The position numbers and the translations under genes were made by a program. The notes beneath the pieces were generated by a model, which was given only the letters and a program-made list of their open reading frames with translations, did not search any database and had not been told where the DNA came from. DNA of 38,931 nt from Pseudomonadota bacterium (GTDB lineage: Bacteria; Myxococcota_A; UBA796; UBA9615), in NCBI GenBank assembly GCA_024229515.1, contig JAAESI010000301.1, forward strand, positions 1 through 38,931. Direction: 5' to 3'. This document shows positions 17,073-25,454 of the stretch, piece by piece; within the stretch, counting starts at the first letter, position 1; every line of letters starts with the position of its first letter.

Positions 17073-17653
17073 CGGTTCGTCTCCCGCGCGGCGAGGGCTT
17101 CGGCCAGGGCGATGCGCCCGCGGCGGAGGCGCGACTTCAGGGTGTTCAGGGGGATGCCGAGGATCTCGGCGGCCTCGTCGTAGGGAAGCTGGTGCACGCC
17201 GACCATCAGCACCGCGTCGCGTTGGTCCGCAGGCAGCTCGTCCAACGCGATCTTCAGCGCGTCGACCGTCTGGCGGGCCTCCGCCACGCGCGCCCCGTCG
17301 GGCCTCGGATCGACCATGCGGTTGGTGCGTGAATCGTCGGCGTCGGACAACTCACGGCCTCGACGTCGGGTGATCCAGGTGCGCGCGGTGTTGACCGCGA
17401 TGGTGAACAGCCACGGCTTGAGCGGCCGATCCGGGCGGTACGTTGGCGCCGCCCGGTGCACGCGAACGAACACCTCCTGGAAGACGTCGTCCCGCTCCTG
17501 CGTGGAGAGTCCGTAGCGGCCCAGCAGGCCGTAGATGGCGCCGCCGTGTTGCTTGATCAGCGCCTTGAATGCGTCGGGATCACCGTCGCGGTGTTGGATG
17601 AGGAGGTTGCGGCCGTCGGGTTCCGCCATCTCCAGTGCCTCGGCTTCGTGCAT
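17069..17653 (-). CDS. ECF-type RNA polymerase sigma factor
   Basis: 194 aa. Sigma region 2 spans about 22-90, with DDVFQEVFVRVH and the Trp-containing KPWLFTIAVNTART. Sigma region 4 spans about 128-185, with the helix-turn-helix YDEAAEILGIPLNTLKSRLRRG. Region 3 is absent, as expected for ECF (sigma-70 group 4) factors. It directs RNA polymerase to stress or envelope promoters and is normally held by a membrane anti-sigma. Its last codons overlap the VWA protein start, making that protein the probable partner. A Met at position 9 is an alternative start. Confidence 0.93.
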   Translation of the reverse strand: MHEAEALEMAEPDGRNLLIQHRDGDPDAFKALIKQHGGAIYGLLGRYGLSTQERDDVFQEVFVRVHRAAPTYRPDRPLKPWLFTIAVNTARTWITRRRGRELSDADDSRTNRMVDPRPDGARVAEARQTVDALKIALDELPADQRDAVLMVGVHQLPYDEAAEILGIPLNTLKSRLRRGRIALAEALAARETNR

Positions 17654-17684
17654 GAGTCCCGTCCCCAGTTGGGCGTTCCCAGGG

Positions 17685-17712
17685 GGTACTCACGGTATGC
17701 GGCGCGGGTTCC
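17685..17712 (-). promoter_or_regulatory. Possible ECF-type promoter upstream of the sigma gene
   Basis: On the minus strand GGAACC (17712-17707) lies about 55 nt before the sigma ATG, immediately after the upstream gene's stop. GGAAC is the usual -35 core for ECF factors, which often autoregulate. The -10 (around CGTGAGTA) is not a convincing match at the normal 16-17-nt spacing, so this is tentative. Confidence 0.22.
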
Positions 17713-17720
17713 GGACTAAT

Positions 17721-19442
17721 TCAATTGAGGCCCGCGCCCCCAGGGTAGGCATAGGAGCCGGCCGAGTAGTAGCCGTAGACGTAGATGGCGATCGGCCCGT
17801 CGGCGACCACGTCATGCACCCCGTCGGCGATGTCGCAGGTCCACGCGACGTAGTCGTCGCCGAACAACGAGCCTTCGGGAGCGGGGCCGTCGCAGCCCGC
17901 CGACGTCAGCGAAACGCCATCCAGGGCCGCGCTCGTGCCGTCGACCATCGAGACCACGACGTGGTTGCGGGAGAAGCCCTCGCCGGTGGTGAAGGTGTAC
18001 TCCTCGAGCCGCTGCTCCACCGGGGGCACCACCAGCATCGAGCTGTCGCCGATGGTCCCCGACGGTACGTCCCCGCCGGCCACCAGGTACTGAGCGATCT
18101 GCACCGGGCTGTCCGCCTCCACGATGAAGCCGGCGTCCGTGATGACCTCCCGGTACTCGCCGGGGGTGAGGCTGAAGCTGGCGTCGCCGCCGGGCAGCGA
18201 CGTGGTGACGTTGGCGGCGACCGCGCCGGCCATGATTCGGTAGATGTCGTTCTCGGGGGTCGTGGACGAGCGCACCGCCGACCGGCTGACCACGAACGTG
18301 TTCCGCATCGCCCGCGTGGGCAGGACCTGCTCCTCGATGTGCTCGGCGCAGCACGGGCCGTTGCCCTCGGGGTCGACCGAGTCGAGGTAGCCGTCGCTGA
18401 ACAACGACAGGTCGGTGCCGGTGAACACGGCGACCGGCTGGTCGGAGCTGACGACCGTGCCGGTCAGGTCCGGTAGATCGGTCGGCGGGTCGAAGATGTC
18501 GAACTCGATCAGGGTGGTCTCGAGGTTCAGCACGTCGAACGGACCTAGGTCGAAGCCGCGGGTGCTCCCCGCCTCGATCCCGATGTCCTCGCCGCCGCCG
18601 CCGGGCACCGCCACGGGCACGCCTTCCCCGGCGAGAATGTCCCAGGTCGGGGTGACGTCGACGTTCGTCCCCTCGGCGACCCCTACGATGGTGACGTAGC
18701 CCCGGTTCTTGGGGCCGAAGTCGCCGAAGCCGAGGTCGCCGAACGGCCCCGAGGGCGTGTTCGTGAGCACGTAGTGGGTCACGCCCAGGGCGTGGGTCGG
18801 CAGCAGCAGGCTGGCGTCGTTGCTGAACTGCTGATCGATGGTGTTGAACTGGTACGCGACGATGGGGGCGTCCGCGTTGATCCGGAACGCGCGCGAGGAC
18901 AGCCAGGTCTGGGGGCCGTCGTCCTCGTTGGTCGTGACGTTGTCACCGTCCACGTCGCGGCGGGGGAGGTCGAAGATGGCCAGATCGCCCGGAGCGATGG
19001 CGGCGCTGGCGACGACGCTGAGGCTCAGCGGATCGCCCGGGTCGGCCTCGTTGATGCGGACTTCGACGTTGGCCGTCAGCGTGTCGGATGTGTTGGCGAC
19101 GGCGACGGCGAACTGCGCGCCGGCGGCGTTGTCGGCGAAGTTCTCGGCGTTGTCGAGATCCACGGCCCAGAACTCGCAGCCGATGTTGGTCAGCCGGGAG
19201 ATCGCCTCGTCGCAGGGGTCGGCGGGGCCGCTGTCGTCGTCATCGGAGACGTCGTCGTCGTCGGTGCCGTCGTCGTCGTCGGTGCCGTCGTCGTCGTCGG
19301 TCCCGTCGTCGTCGTCGTCCGCGCTGCTGTCGTCGTCGTCGCCCGAGGCGTCATCATCGTCGTCCACCGGCGGACTGCGGCGGTTCGGGCAGCCGGTCAA
19401 CAGGGGGAGCGCGAGCAGGAGAAGGAGTAGGGTCCGTGCCAT
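17721..19442 (-). CDS. Lipoprotein with IgGFc-binding-like domain and poly-Asp linker
   Basis: 573 aa. The lipobox LTGC (15-18) follows a Leu-rich signal peptide. Residues about 27-72 are Asp runs (DDDDD/GTDDDD units). The remaining part has the pattern of the bacterial IgGFc-binding N-terminal family: PIVAYQFNT, DASLLLPT, GYVTIVG, QPVAVFTGTD, CCAEHIEEQVLPT and PVQIAQYLV. This family is common in surface proteins of Myxococcota, and despite its name its bacterial ligand is mostly unknown. The Asp tract is encoded almost only by GAC. It lies 67 bp upstream of the sigma gene on the same strand. Confidence 0.82.
   Translation of the reverse strand: MARTLLLLLLALPLLTGCPNRRSPPVDDDDDASGDDDDSSADDDDDGTDDDDGTDDDDGTDDDDVSDDDDSGPADPCDEAISRLTNIGCEFWAVDLDNAENFADNAAGAQFAVAVANTSDTLTANVEVRINEADPGDPLSLSVVASAAIAPGDLAIFDLPRRDVDGDNVTTNEDDGPQTWLSSRAFRINADAPIVAYQFNTIDQQFSNDASLLLPTHALGVTHYVLTNTPSGPFGDLGFGDFGPKNRGYVTIVGVAEGTNVDVTPTWDILAGEGVPVAVPGGGGEDIGIEAGSTRGFDLGPFDVLNLETTLIEFDIFDPPTDLPDLTGTVVSSDQPVAVFTGTDLSLFSDGYLDSVDPEGNGPCCAEHIEEQVLPTRAMRNTFVVSRSAVRSSTTPENDIYRIMAGAVAANVTTSLPGGDASFSLTPGEYREVITDAGFIVEADSPVQIAQYLVAGGDVPSGTIGDSSMLVVPPVEQRLEEYTFTTGEGFSRNHVVVSMVDGTSAALDGVSLTSAGCDGPAPEGSLFGDDYVAWTCDIADGVHDVVADGPIAIYVYGYYSAGSYAYPGGAGLN
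19205..19372 (-). repeat. GAC-codon microsatellite encoding the poly-Asp linker
   Basis: On the plus strand the tract reads as GTC trinucleotide runs, including three adjacent 18-bp near-identical units (GTCGTCGTCGTCGGTGCC type) that encode GTDDDD. The low-complexity purine tract is prone to slippage in multiples of three, changing linker length without frameshift. Confidence 0.75.
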
Positions 19443-19531
19443 GGGCGCGGACGGTAGCAGGGGCGCCCGGGAGGGGGGACCGCGCGCGCTTGTGCCCGAT
19501 CCGAACCGAGGGCTGGATCGACCGGGGTCGC

Positions 19532-19783
19532 CTACAGCGTCTTCTTGACCCGGTCGCGGGGCTCGCCGAAGGCGGGTTCCTCTTCGGGTTCAGCCGCCGG
19601 GGCGGTCGGTTCGACCGCGGCCTTGGGGGCCGGCGCGGTGGCGGCCGCCGGAGTCTCGGCCGTCGGCAGCGGGTGCTGCCCGTCGAGGGCGTCCAGCTCG
19701 GCCTTGGCGTCGCGGTCCGTGCCCTTGGTCTTGGAGGAGACCCAGCCCTTGCCGAGGTTGGTCAGTCGGTCGAAGAAACCCAT
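19532..19783 (-). CDS. Small hypothetical protein with Ala/Pro-rich tail, 83 aa
   Basis: No family recognised. A basic amphipathic N-terminus (MGFFDRLTNLGKGWVSSK, 1-18) leads to DAKAELDALDG (25-35) and a long Ala/Pro/Glu-rich low-complexity tail. There is no signal peptide. AGGA about 9 nt before the ATG on the minus strand supports the start. It is divergent from the TmcA-TrmH gene, and their proposed starts lie 62 bp apart. It is followed after 89 bp by the IgGFc-like lipoprotein gene. Confidence 0.6.
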   Translation of the reverse strand: MGFFDRLTNLGKGWVSSKTKGTDRDAKAELDALDGQHPLPTAETPAAATAPAPKAAVEPTAPAAEPEEEPAFGEPRDRVKKTL

Positions 19784-19845
19784 GCGTGGATCCTACTACG
19801 CCAGCGCGCGCGAACCCTTGCGTCGGGGGTGCTAAACGGCTCGCA

Positions 19846-22671
19846 GTGGACGCCTCCTCCCTCCGCGCCGCCGCCGCTGCCCGCCGCCATCGCGCCCTCG
19901 TGGTGCTCGATGGAGACGCGGTCGAGGTCCGGGCCCAGGCCACCGCCCTCATCCAAGGGAACAGCGCGTGGCTCGCGCCCCCGGGCACGTGGGCCTGCGA
20001 CGGCATGCGCTGGCTTACGGGACGCCGCTCTCGCCTGGTCCTCAGCGAGCCGCTGGACACCTTGATCATCGACGGCCACGCCAGCATCGACCCCGACGCC
20101 TTCGCCGCGTCCCTCAGCTCGGTCGGGGCGGGAGGCCTCGTCGTCCTGCTGCTTCCCCCCGAGGGCGCCCCCGACGCCTCCCGAGACACGCTGGTGACGA
20201 CGCCGTTCCTGGCGCACCACGTGGGCGATCGATTCGTCGCCCGCTTCCGCCGCGCCGCCGCCCGCGCCCAGGAGCGAGCGCTGCCCGAATCCGCCCCCCG
20301 CCGGTGGGAAGACGAGCAGGCCGCCGCCGTCGAGATCGCCGTCGCCTCCTCGCGGGCCGCGCCGGTGCTGCTGGTCGGCGACGCGGGGCGGGGCAAGAGT
20401 TCGGTGCTGGGGCTCGCCGCCGCCGGTCTGCTCAGCTCCGGGGAGGTCGATGACGCGGTGCTCAGCGCGCCCACCACCGCCTCGGCTGCGTCCGCCTTCG
20501 CGCGCCTGAGAGAGCTCCGGGGACAGGACCACGGTGTGCGGTTCGAGCTGGCTCGGGACCTGCTCGGGGCCCCCGTCCCGCTCCTGCTTCTGGACGATGC
20601 CGCCACCCTCCCGGTGCCGATCCTGGAGCGGCTCCTGCGGATGCATCCCCGCATCGTGATCAGCGCCACCGTCCACGGCTTCGGGGGCGCCGGCGAGGCC
20701 TTCTTGGATCGCCTTCGCGGGACCCTGGATCGGCTCACCCCCGGCTGGACTGAGGTCGCTCTGACCGAGCCCGTGATGTGGGCGGCGGGCTGCCCCGTGG
20801 AGGCCTTCGCCAACGACGCGCTGGCCCTCGCTCCCATGCTCGCAACGGCCGACGCGGTCGCTGCCGCGAGTCCTCGCGACGGCCGCTTTGTCACCTTCGA
20901 CCGCGCCGAGTTGGCGGCCAACGAGCCCGTGCTCGGCGAGCTGTTCGCGCTGCTCACGCTGGCGCACACGCGCACCCCTCCGGCCGATTTTCGCCGCCTG
21001 CTGGACGCCCCCAACGCGACCGTGAGCGCGTGGATGCACGGCTCGCATGTCGTCGCGGCGGCGCTGATCGCGGCCGAGGGGGCGCTCCCCGAGGAGGACG
21101 CCGAGGCGGCCCTGACCGGCCGGCTGCGGCCCGAGGGGCACATGCTCCCGGAGATCCTCGCCACCCACCTGGGGTGCCGGGAGGGAGCGGAGCTGCCGAC
21201 GGCTCGCATCGTGCGTTTCGCGGTGCACCCGGCGGCGCGGGGGAGGGGACTGGGCGCCCACCTGCTCGAGTGCGTGGCCGAGCAGGCGCGGGGGCGGGGC
21301 GCGAAGCTGACGGGGGCCGGCTTCGGTGCGACCGCGGACGTGGTTCGGTTCTTCGGCGGCGCGGGGCTCCACCCGATCCGGACGGGGGTGCGGCGCAGCG
21401 CTTCGGCGGGGGTCTATTCGACCATCGTGATGCGATCGTTGGATCCGACCGCGGAGGCGCTCGTCGCCGAGCTTCATCAGCGCTACGTGGCGCGCCTGCC
21501 GCACCAACTGGCGGACCCGAACCGGGACCTCGACCATGGCCTCGCGTACGAGCTGTTCGGGGTCCTCGGGCCCGACCGTCCTCGGGCGGACCGCCTCCCC
21601 GGCTTGCACGCTCCGCCCGAGACGGATCTCGAGCTGAGCGCGGCCGACTTCGACGACCTGCTCGCGATCGCGTTCGGGCCTCGGATCTACGACGGGGCGG
21701 TGGCTCCGGTCTGCAGCCTGGTGCTGCGGGCGATGAGCGACACCCGGTTCCAGGGGGCGTTCAAGCCGGGCGCGCGGGAGCTGCTGCTGGCCAAGGCGGT
21801 GGACAAGCTCGGCTGGACCGAGGTGATGGAGCGGTTCAGGTACCCGGATCTGGCCTCGACGGCGGAGGCGTTTCGGCAGGCGTTGGTGCCGCTGGTGCTG
21901 GTGCTGGGGGGGAACGCGGCGGAGTACGCCCGGGCTCGCTACACCAGCGCCAAGCCGCTGGGTCCGGCGGATCCATCGGTCCGCACCGCGGCGTTGCGGC
22001 GGTTAGGATTCAGCGTGGCCGACGTCGTCGTTCCCGACCGCCGCAAGGCGCGCATGAAGCAGGTGCTGCAGGGCCGGCAGCTGGACCTGGAGATCGTGCT
22101 GGAGACCATCTGGGATCCGCACAACGTGGCCGCGATTCTGCGCAGCGCGGACGCGTTCGGGGTGGGCGCCATCGACCTCGTCTACAACGAGGGGGAGCCG
22201 TTCCCCCGGATCAGCGACATGGCCGCGGGCTACACCAAGCGCTGGTCGCTGATGAACAAGCACCGCTCCATCGAGGCCTGCTACGCGGCGGCTCGCGCGC
22301 GCGGCCTCCAGATCGTCGCGACCGGCCCAGCGGCGGGCTGCAAGTCGTACCTGGAGGTGGACTGGACCCGGCCCAGCGCGCTGGTCATCGGCCACGAGCG
22401 GGACGGTTGCAGCGAGTACGCGCTGGAGCACGCGGACGTGGTGGTCATCATCCCGATGGCGGGCTTCGCCCAGTCGCTGAACGTGTCGGTGGCGACGGCG
22501 GTGATCCTGGCCGAGATCGTGCGGCAGCGGACCGACCGTCGAGCGTCCGAGCCGGACTGGACGCCGTGGCACGACGCGACGTTGAATCAGTGGGTCGCCC
22601 GGGACGAGCAGGGGGCGGAGTGGAAACCGATCTGGCCCCCGGACGTACAGCCTTCCGAAGGAGACGAGTGA
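19846..22671 (+). CDS. Fused tRNA(Met) cytidine acetyltransferase TmcA and tRNA G18 2'-O-methyltransferase TrmH
   Basis: One uninterrupted frame joins two RNA-modification enzymes. The TmcA part (about 1-720) has the N-terminal DUF1726-like region, Walker A GDAGRGKS (178-185), a Walker B-like LLLLDDA, and a GNAT acetyl-CoA site ARGRGLGAHLL (about 464-474). TmcA uses acetyl-CoA and ATP to make ac4C34 in elongator tRNA-Met. The C-terminal part (about 730-900) is a SPOUT/TrmH domain: DPHNVAAILRSADAFGV (motif 1 with Asn and Arg), ALVIGHERDGCS (motif 2) and IIPMAGFAQSLNVSVA (motif 3, close to E. coli TrmH). I chose GTG 19846 because homology-like sequence starts there. The frame is open from GTG 19786, but that start sits 2 bp from the divergent gene. 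No tRNA gene is nearby. The stop overlaps the msrA start (TGATG). Confidence 0.88.
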   Translation: MDASSLRAAAAARRHRALVVLDGDAVEVRAQATALIQGNSAWLAPPGTWACDGMRWLTGRRSRLVLSEPLDTLIIDGHASIDPDAFAASLSSVGAGGLVVLLLPPEGAPDASRDTLVTTPFLAHHVGDRFVARFRRAAARAQERALPESAPRRWEDEQAAAVEIAVASSRAAPVLLVGDAGRGKSSVLGLAAAGLLSSGEVDDAVLSAPTTASAASAFARLRELRGQDHGVRFELARDLLGAPVPLLLLDDAATLPVPILERLLRMHPRIVISATVHGFGGAGEAFLDRLRGTLDRLTPGWTEVALTEPVMWAAGCPVEAFANDALALAPMLATADAVAAASPRDGRFVTFDRAELAANEPVLGELFALLTLAHTRTPPADFRRLLDAPNATVSAWMHGSHVVAAALIAAEGALPEEDAEAALTGRLRPEGHMLPEILATHLGCREGAELPTARIVRFAVHPAARGRGLGAHLLECVAEQARGRGAKLTGAGFGATADVVRFFGGAGLHPIRTGVRRSASAGVYSTIVMRSLDPTAEALVAELHQRYVARLPHQLADPNRDLDHGLAYELFGVLGPDRPRADRLPGLHAPPETDLELSAADFDDLLAIAFGPRIYDGAVAPVCSLVLRAMSDTRFQGAFKPGARELLLAKAVDKLGWTEVMERFRYPDLASTAEAFRQALVPLVLVLGGNAAEYARARYTSAKPLGPADPSVRTAALRRLGFSVADVVVPDRRKARMKQVLQGRQLDLEIVLETIWDPHNVAAILRSADAFGVGAIDLVYNEGEPFPRISDMAAGYTKRWSLMNKHRSIEACYAAARARGLQIVATGPAAGCKSYLEVDWTRPSALVIGHERDGCSEYALEHADVVVIIPMAGFAQSLNVSVATAVILAEIVRQRTDRRASEPDWTPWHDATLNQWVARDEQGAEWKPIWPPDVQPSEGDE

Positions 22672-23324
22672 TGTTTGGACTGTTTGGGTCCGCCAAGACC
22701 CGCATGGTCGAGAAGGCCGCCGCGCTCCCCGGCCGTTCGCAGACGATGCCGGTAGCCAAGGCTCACGCCGTGCTCGGCACCCCCATGGTCGGCCCGTGGC
22801 CCGACGGCTTCGAAGTGGCGCAGTTCGGCATGGGCTGCTTCTGGGGCGCGGAGCGGAAGTTCTGGACGGTCCCGGGCGTGCACTCGACCGCCGCAGGCTA
22901 CGCTGCCGGCTTCACCGAGAACGCGAACTACCAGGAGGTCTGCTCGGGCAAGACGGGCCACAACGAGGTGGTGCAGGTGGTCTACGACCCGGCGGCCGTG
23001 AGTTTCGAGCAGCTGCTCACGGTCTTCTGGGAGTCGCACAACCCAACCCAGGGAATGCGGCAGGGCAACGACGTGGGTACGCAGTACCGATCCGGGATCT
23101 ACGTCACCAGCGCCGCGCAGCGGACGGCCGCGGACGCGAGCCGGCGCGGGTATCAGCCGAAGCTCAGCGAGGCGGGGCACGGCGCGATCACGACCGAGAT
23201 CGAGGAGGCGTCGCCGTTCTATTACGCCGAGGACTATCACCAGCAGGTTCTGCAGAAGAACCCCGGTGGGTACTGCGGTTTTGGGGGGTACTGGCGTTGC
23301 TTGTCCCGTTTCTCCGCTGGGTGA
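22671..23324 (+). CDS. msrA: Peptide methionine-S-sulfoxide reductase MsrA
   Basis: 217 aa. It reduces methionine-S-sulfoxide in proteins or free, using the catalytic Cys56 in GCFWGAE. The family signature continues with GYAAGFTENANYQEVCSGKTGHNEVVQV and ESHNPTQGMRQGNDVGTQYRSGIY in order. The C-terminus NPGGYCGFGG carries a resolving-Cys position. The ATG overlaps the TGA of the TmcA-TrmH gene, so it is probably translated by coupling. No signal peptide is seen, only a 50-residue N-terminal extension before the domain. It ends 19 bp from the convergent CAP-domain gene. Confidence 0.95.
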   Translation: MFGLFGSAKTRMVEKAAALPGRSQTMPVAKAHAVLGTPMVGPWPDGFEVAQFGMGCFWGAERKFWTVPGVHSTAAGYAAGFTENANYQEVCSGKTGHNEVVQVVYDPAAVSFEQLLTVFWESHNPTQGMRQGNDVGTQYRSGIYVTSAAQRTAADASRRGYQPKLSEAGHGAITTEIEEASPFYYAEDYHQQVLQKNPGGYCGFGGYWRCLSRFSAG

Positions 23325-23343
23325 CGGGTAGCGAGGCCGCGGA

Positions 23344-24381
23344 TCACTCGCAGCCGACCACCTCGACGTCGTACTCGACGATCTCCGAGGCCTCGACCCG
23401 CACCCGGTAGGTGGAGCCCGGCTCCATGCCCCAGCCGACGGGCAGGAACGAGATCGTGGGGCCGGCACCGTAGCTGCCGCTCAGCAGGGACATCTCACAG
23501 TCCGGCTCGTCCGTCCCGCAGTTCCAGGGGCGGACCGGCCGGTCCTCGCCGTCTTCCGTGACCGAGACGACCGCCCCCGACAGGCCGATCGACGAGCTGG
23601 AGAAGGTCCACCCGTGGTGGTCCACGGTGTAGGAGCCCGCGCCGAAGGTCAGCCGCCCGTCGGCTTCGATGGGGAACTCGCCCGGGGGCGGCCAGGCCAC
23701 CCACGGCACGCCGGCCGAGTCGGCGAAGTGCACCACCCACATGCAGGAGTTTTGCGAGGTGCTGCCGATCCCGACCGTCTCCAGGCTGGGGGACAGGAGC
23801 CAGCGGCGATGCCCCATCGTGCTGGCGTTGCCGAAGTCGACCATGTAGGCGTCGATGGCGCTCAGGGCCTGGTTCCAAGCCAGGTTGCTGCTTCCGGCGG
23901 CCGAGGCCCCCTCGTCGGTGAGGCAGTCCCAGTTCGATGGCGGGGAGTGGTTCAGGTCGCCGTTGGCGTGCATCGCCAACGCGCAGTCCTGGCAGTAAGC
24001 GTCCAGCAGAGTATCGCTCGTCACCGGGTCCAGCCCGGCCAGCTCCCGGTAGAAGTTGACCAGCGCGACCGCGCTCTCGCGGCCGATCGGCTCGATGTCT
24101 CCGGCGTCGCACGTCGCGACGTTGCCTGACCAGGCGCCCTCGCCGATCCACGAGGTCAGCTCGTTCCAGCTCTCGCAGGTGGTCGGGGGCCCCGCCGGGG
24201 TGGTGTCGTCGTCGTCGGCGACGTCATCGTCGTCCGGCTCCGAGTCGTCGTCGTCGTCCGCTGCCGTCGCGGAGTCGTCGTCGTCCGCCACGTCGTCGTC
24301 GTCATCCGACGACCGCCCCCGCGGGTTCGTGCAGGAGGCTGCGAGCAAGGCGATCAGGATCAGGACGAGCGGGCGGTACAT
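23344..24381 (-). CDS. Lipoprotein with CAP (SCP/PR1-like) domain
   Basis: 345 aa. The lipobox AASC (14-17) follows MYRPLVLILIALL. I chose ATG 24381 because the frame upstream lacks signal sequence and overlaps the neighbouring gene. Asp runs occupy about 26-58. The rest fits a bacterial CAP domain: ALVNFYRELAGLDPV, LNHSPPS with a His, and STMGHRRWLLSP followed by VGIGS, the conserved region near the CAP cavity. Several Cys residues suggest disulfides. CAP proteins are extracellular and varied in function, so no activity is assigned. It starts 26 bp after the alpha/beta-hydrolase lipoprotein gene and probably shares its transcript. Confidence 0.82.
   Translation of the reverse strand: MYRPLVLILIALLAASCTNPRGRSSDDDDDVADDDDSATAADDDDDSEPDDDDVADDDDTTPAGPPTTCESWNELTSWIGEGAWSGNVATCDAGDIEPIGRESAVALVNFYRELAGLDPVTSDTLLDAYCQDCALAMHANGDLNHSPPSNWDCLTDEGASAAGSSNLAWNQALSAIDAYMVDFGNASTMGHRRWLLSPSLETVGIGSTSQNSCMWVVHFADSAGVPWVAWPPPGEFPIEADGRLTFGAGSYTVDHHGWTFSSSSIGLSGAVVSVTEDGEDRPVRPWNCGTDEPDCEMSLLSGSYGAGPTISFLPVGWGMEPGSTYRVRVEASEIVEYDVEVVGCE
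24200..24310 (-). repeat. Poly-Asp coding microsatellite (GAC/GTC)
   Basis: GTC trinucleotide runs on the plus strand, interrupted by short Ala/Ser/Thr/Glu-coding spacers, encode DDDDDVADDDDS-type units just after the lipobox of the CAP protein. It is the same design as in the neighbouring lipoprotein genes. Confidence 0.7.
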
Positions 24382-24407
24382 CGCGGGGCACGCTAGCCGA
24401 CGTCCGG

Positions 24408-25310
24408 TCAGGGCGCCGCGTCCAGGCTCCAGCCCGCCAGCGTCGACCAGACCGCCGGCTGCAGGCTCGGGTCGTAGGCATGCCCCGCTCCCGCCGCGGG
24501 CACGAGCTCGACGGGGTGGCCGGCGTCCGACAGCCACTGGGAGGCCTGCTCGGCGAACCCGTAGGAGACCGTCGTGTCCTCGGTCCCGTGATCGATGCGG
24601 ACTCCGATGGGGCGGGGGACGGCCCCGGGCCAGACGCCGAGGTCCACGGCGTAGCTCATCGTCCCGGCGTTGACGGCCAGCCCGGCGAACAGGTGGGCGT
24701 TGGCGAGGCCCACCACGTAGGCCCAGTGCGCCCCCGCCGAGTAGCCGTGCAGGTAGACGCGGCACAGATCGACGTCGTGCTCGGCGGCGACGGCGGTGAA
24801 GATTGCGTCGAGGCCGTTGACGTCGCTGTTGAAGTTCCAGCCCTCCCCCTGGCTGTCCTGTCCCACCACGAGGAAGCCGCCCGCTTCCGCCTCGTCCATC
24901 CAGAGGTCCACCATCTGGGCCCCGGTGCCGCCCTGGCCGTGCTGGGTGAAGAGCACCGGAGCCGGGGAGTCCGCGGTCGCGGGCGCGTGGATCGTGTAGC
25001 TGGCGCCCCCCGCGGTGCCCGTGCTCGTGCCCACCGTCCCCCCGGTTCCCCCGCTGCTGCAGGGATCCAGGGGCGCCGTGTCGTCGTCGTCGTCATCGTC
25101 ATCGGCTGCGTCGTCGTCGTCGGCCGCGTCGTCGTCGTCAGCCACGTCATCGTCGTCGGTCGCGTCGTCGTCGTCTGTCACGTCGTCGTCGTCGAGGAAG
25201 GCCGAGTCATCATCGTCGCGGTCTGTGGATCCGATCCGCTGGGGCCCGCAGGCCGATCCGGCGAGGACGAGCACGAGGACCAGGAGCGCGGGGGGGACGC
25301 GAGTTGGCAC
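24408..25310 (-). CDS. Lipoprotein alpha/beta hydrolase, PHB-depolymerase/feruloyl-esterase-like
   Basis: 300 aa. A signal peptide ends GSAC (Cys21), a slightly non-standard lipobox. Asp-run linker units (DDDDVT, DDDDAT, DDDDAA) span about 32-78. The catalytic domain starts near 95. It has an oxyanion-type TQHGQGGTG, the nucleophile elbow HGYSAGAH, an acid candidate in DHGTEDTT and the C-terminal His in GHAYDP. The order and spacing match secreted esterases of the polyhydroxybutyrate depolymerase/LpqC group. The natural ester substrate is unknown. It is the first gene of a two-gene minus-strand unit with the CAP protein. Confidence 0.82.
   Translation of the reverse strand: MPTRVPPALLVLVLVLAGSACGPQRIGSTDRDDDDSAFLDDDDVTDDDDATDDDDVADDDDAADDDDAADDDDDDDDTAPLDPCSSGGTGGTVGTSTGTAGGASYTIHAPATADSPAPVLFTQHGQGGTGAQMVDLWMDEAEAGGFLVVGQDSQGEGWNFNSDVNGLDAIFTAVAAEHDVDLCRVYLHGYSAGAHWAYVVGLANAHLFAGLAVNAGTMSYAVDLGVWPGAVPRPIGVRIDHGTEDTTVSYGFAEQASQWLSDAGHPVELVPAAGAGHAYDPSLQPAVWSTLAGWSLDAAP
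25078..25215 (-). repeat. Poly-Asp coding microsatellite (GAC/GTC)
   Basis: The most regular Asp tract of the window: 18-bp units of GTCGTCGTCGTCxxxGCG/CAC type on the plus strand encode DDDDAA, DDDDVA, DDDDAT and DDDDVT in series. The regularity suggests expansion by slippage or unequal exchange. Confidence 0.75.
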
Positions 25311-25454
25311 GGCGCTCCGGAGTTGAGGGTCTCCGCATCAGCGTGAAGACCGTTGAGGAAGGACGCACTGGAGTCCCGCAGGTTCGGCACTCGGCCGTGA
25401 TGCTACGCTCTTGGGGCTGTGCCTCTCGCTGCTCACCCAGACTGGTCTCTCCCC

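Noticed and set aside
19786..19845. GTG 19786 as start of the TmcA-TrmH protein
   Set aside because: It sits 2 bp from the divergent gene's ATG, has no ribosome site, and the 20 extra residues do not resemble a TmcA N-terminus. GTG 19846 fits better.
24382..24765. N-terminal extension of the CAP protein to 24765
   Set aside because: It overlaps the esterase gene and would bury a perfect lipobox signal peptide that starts at 24381.
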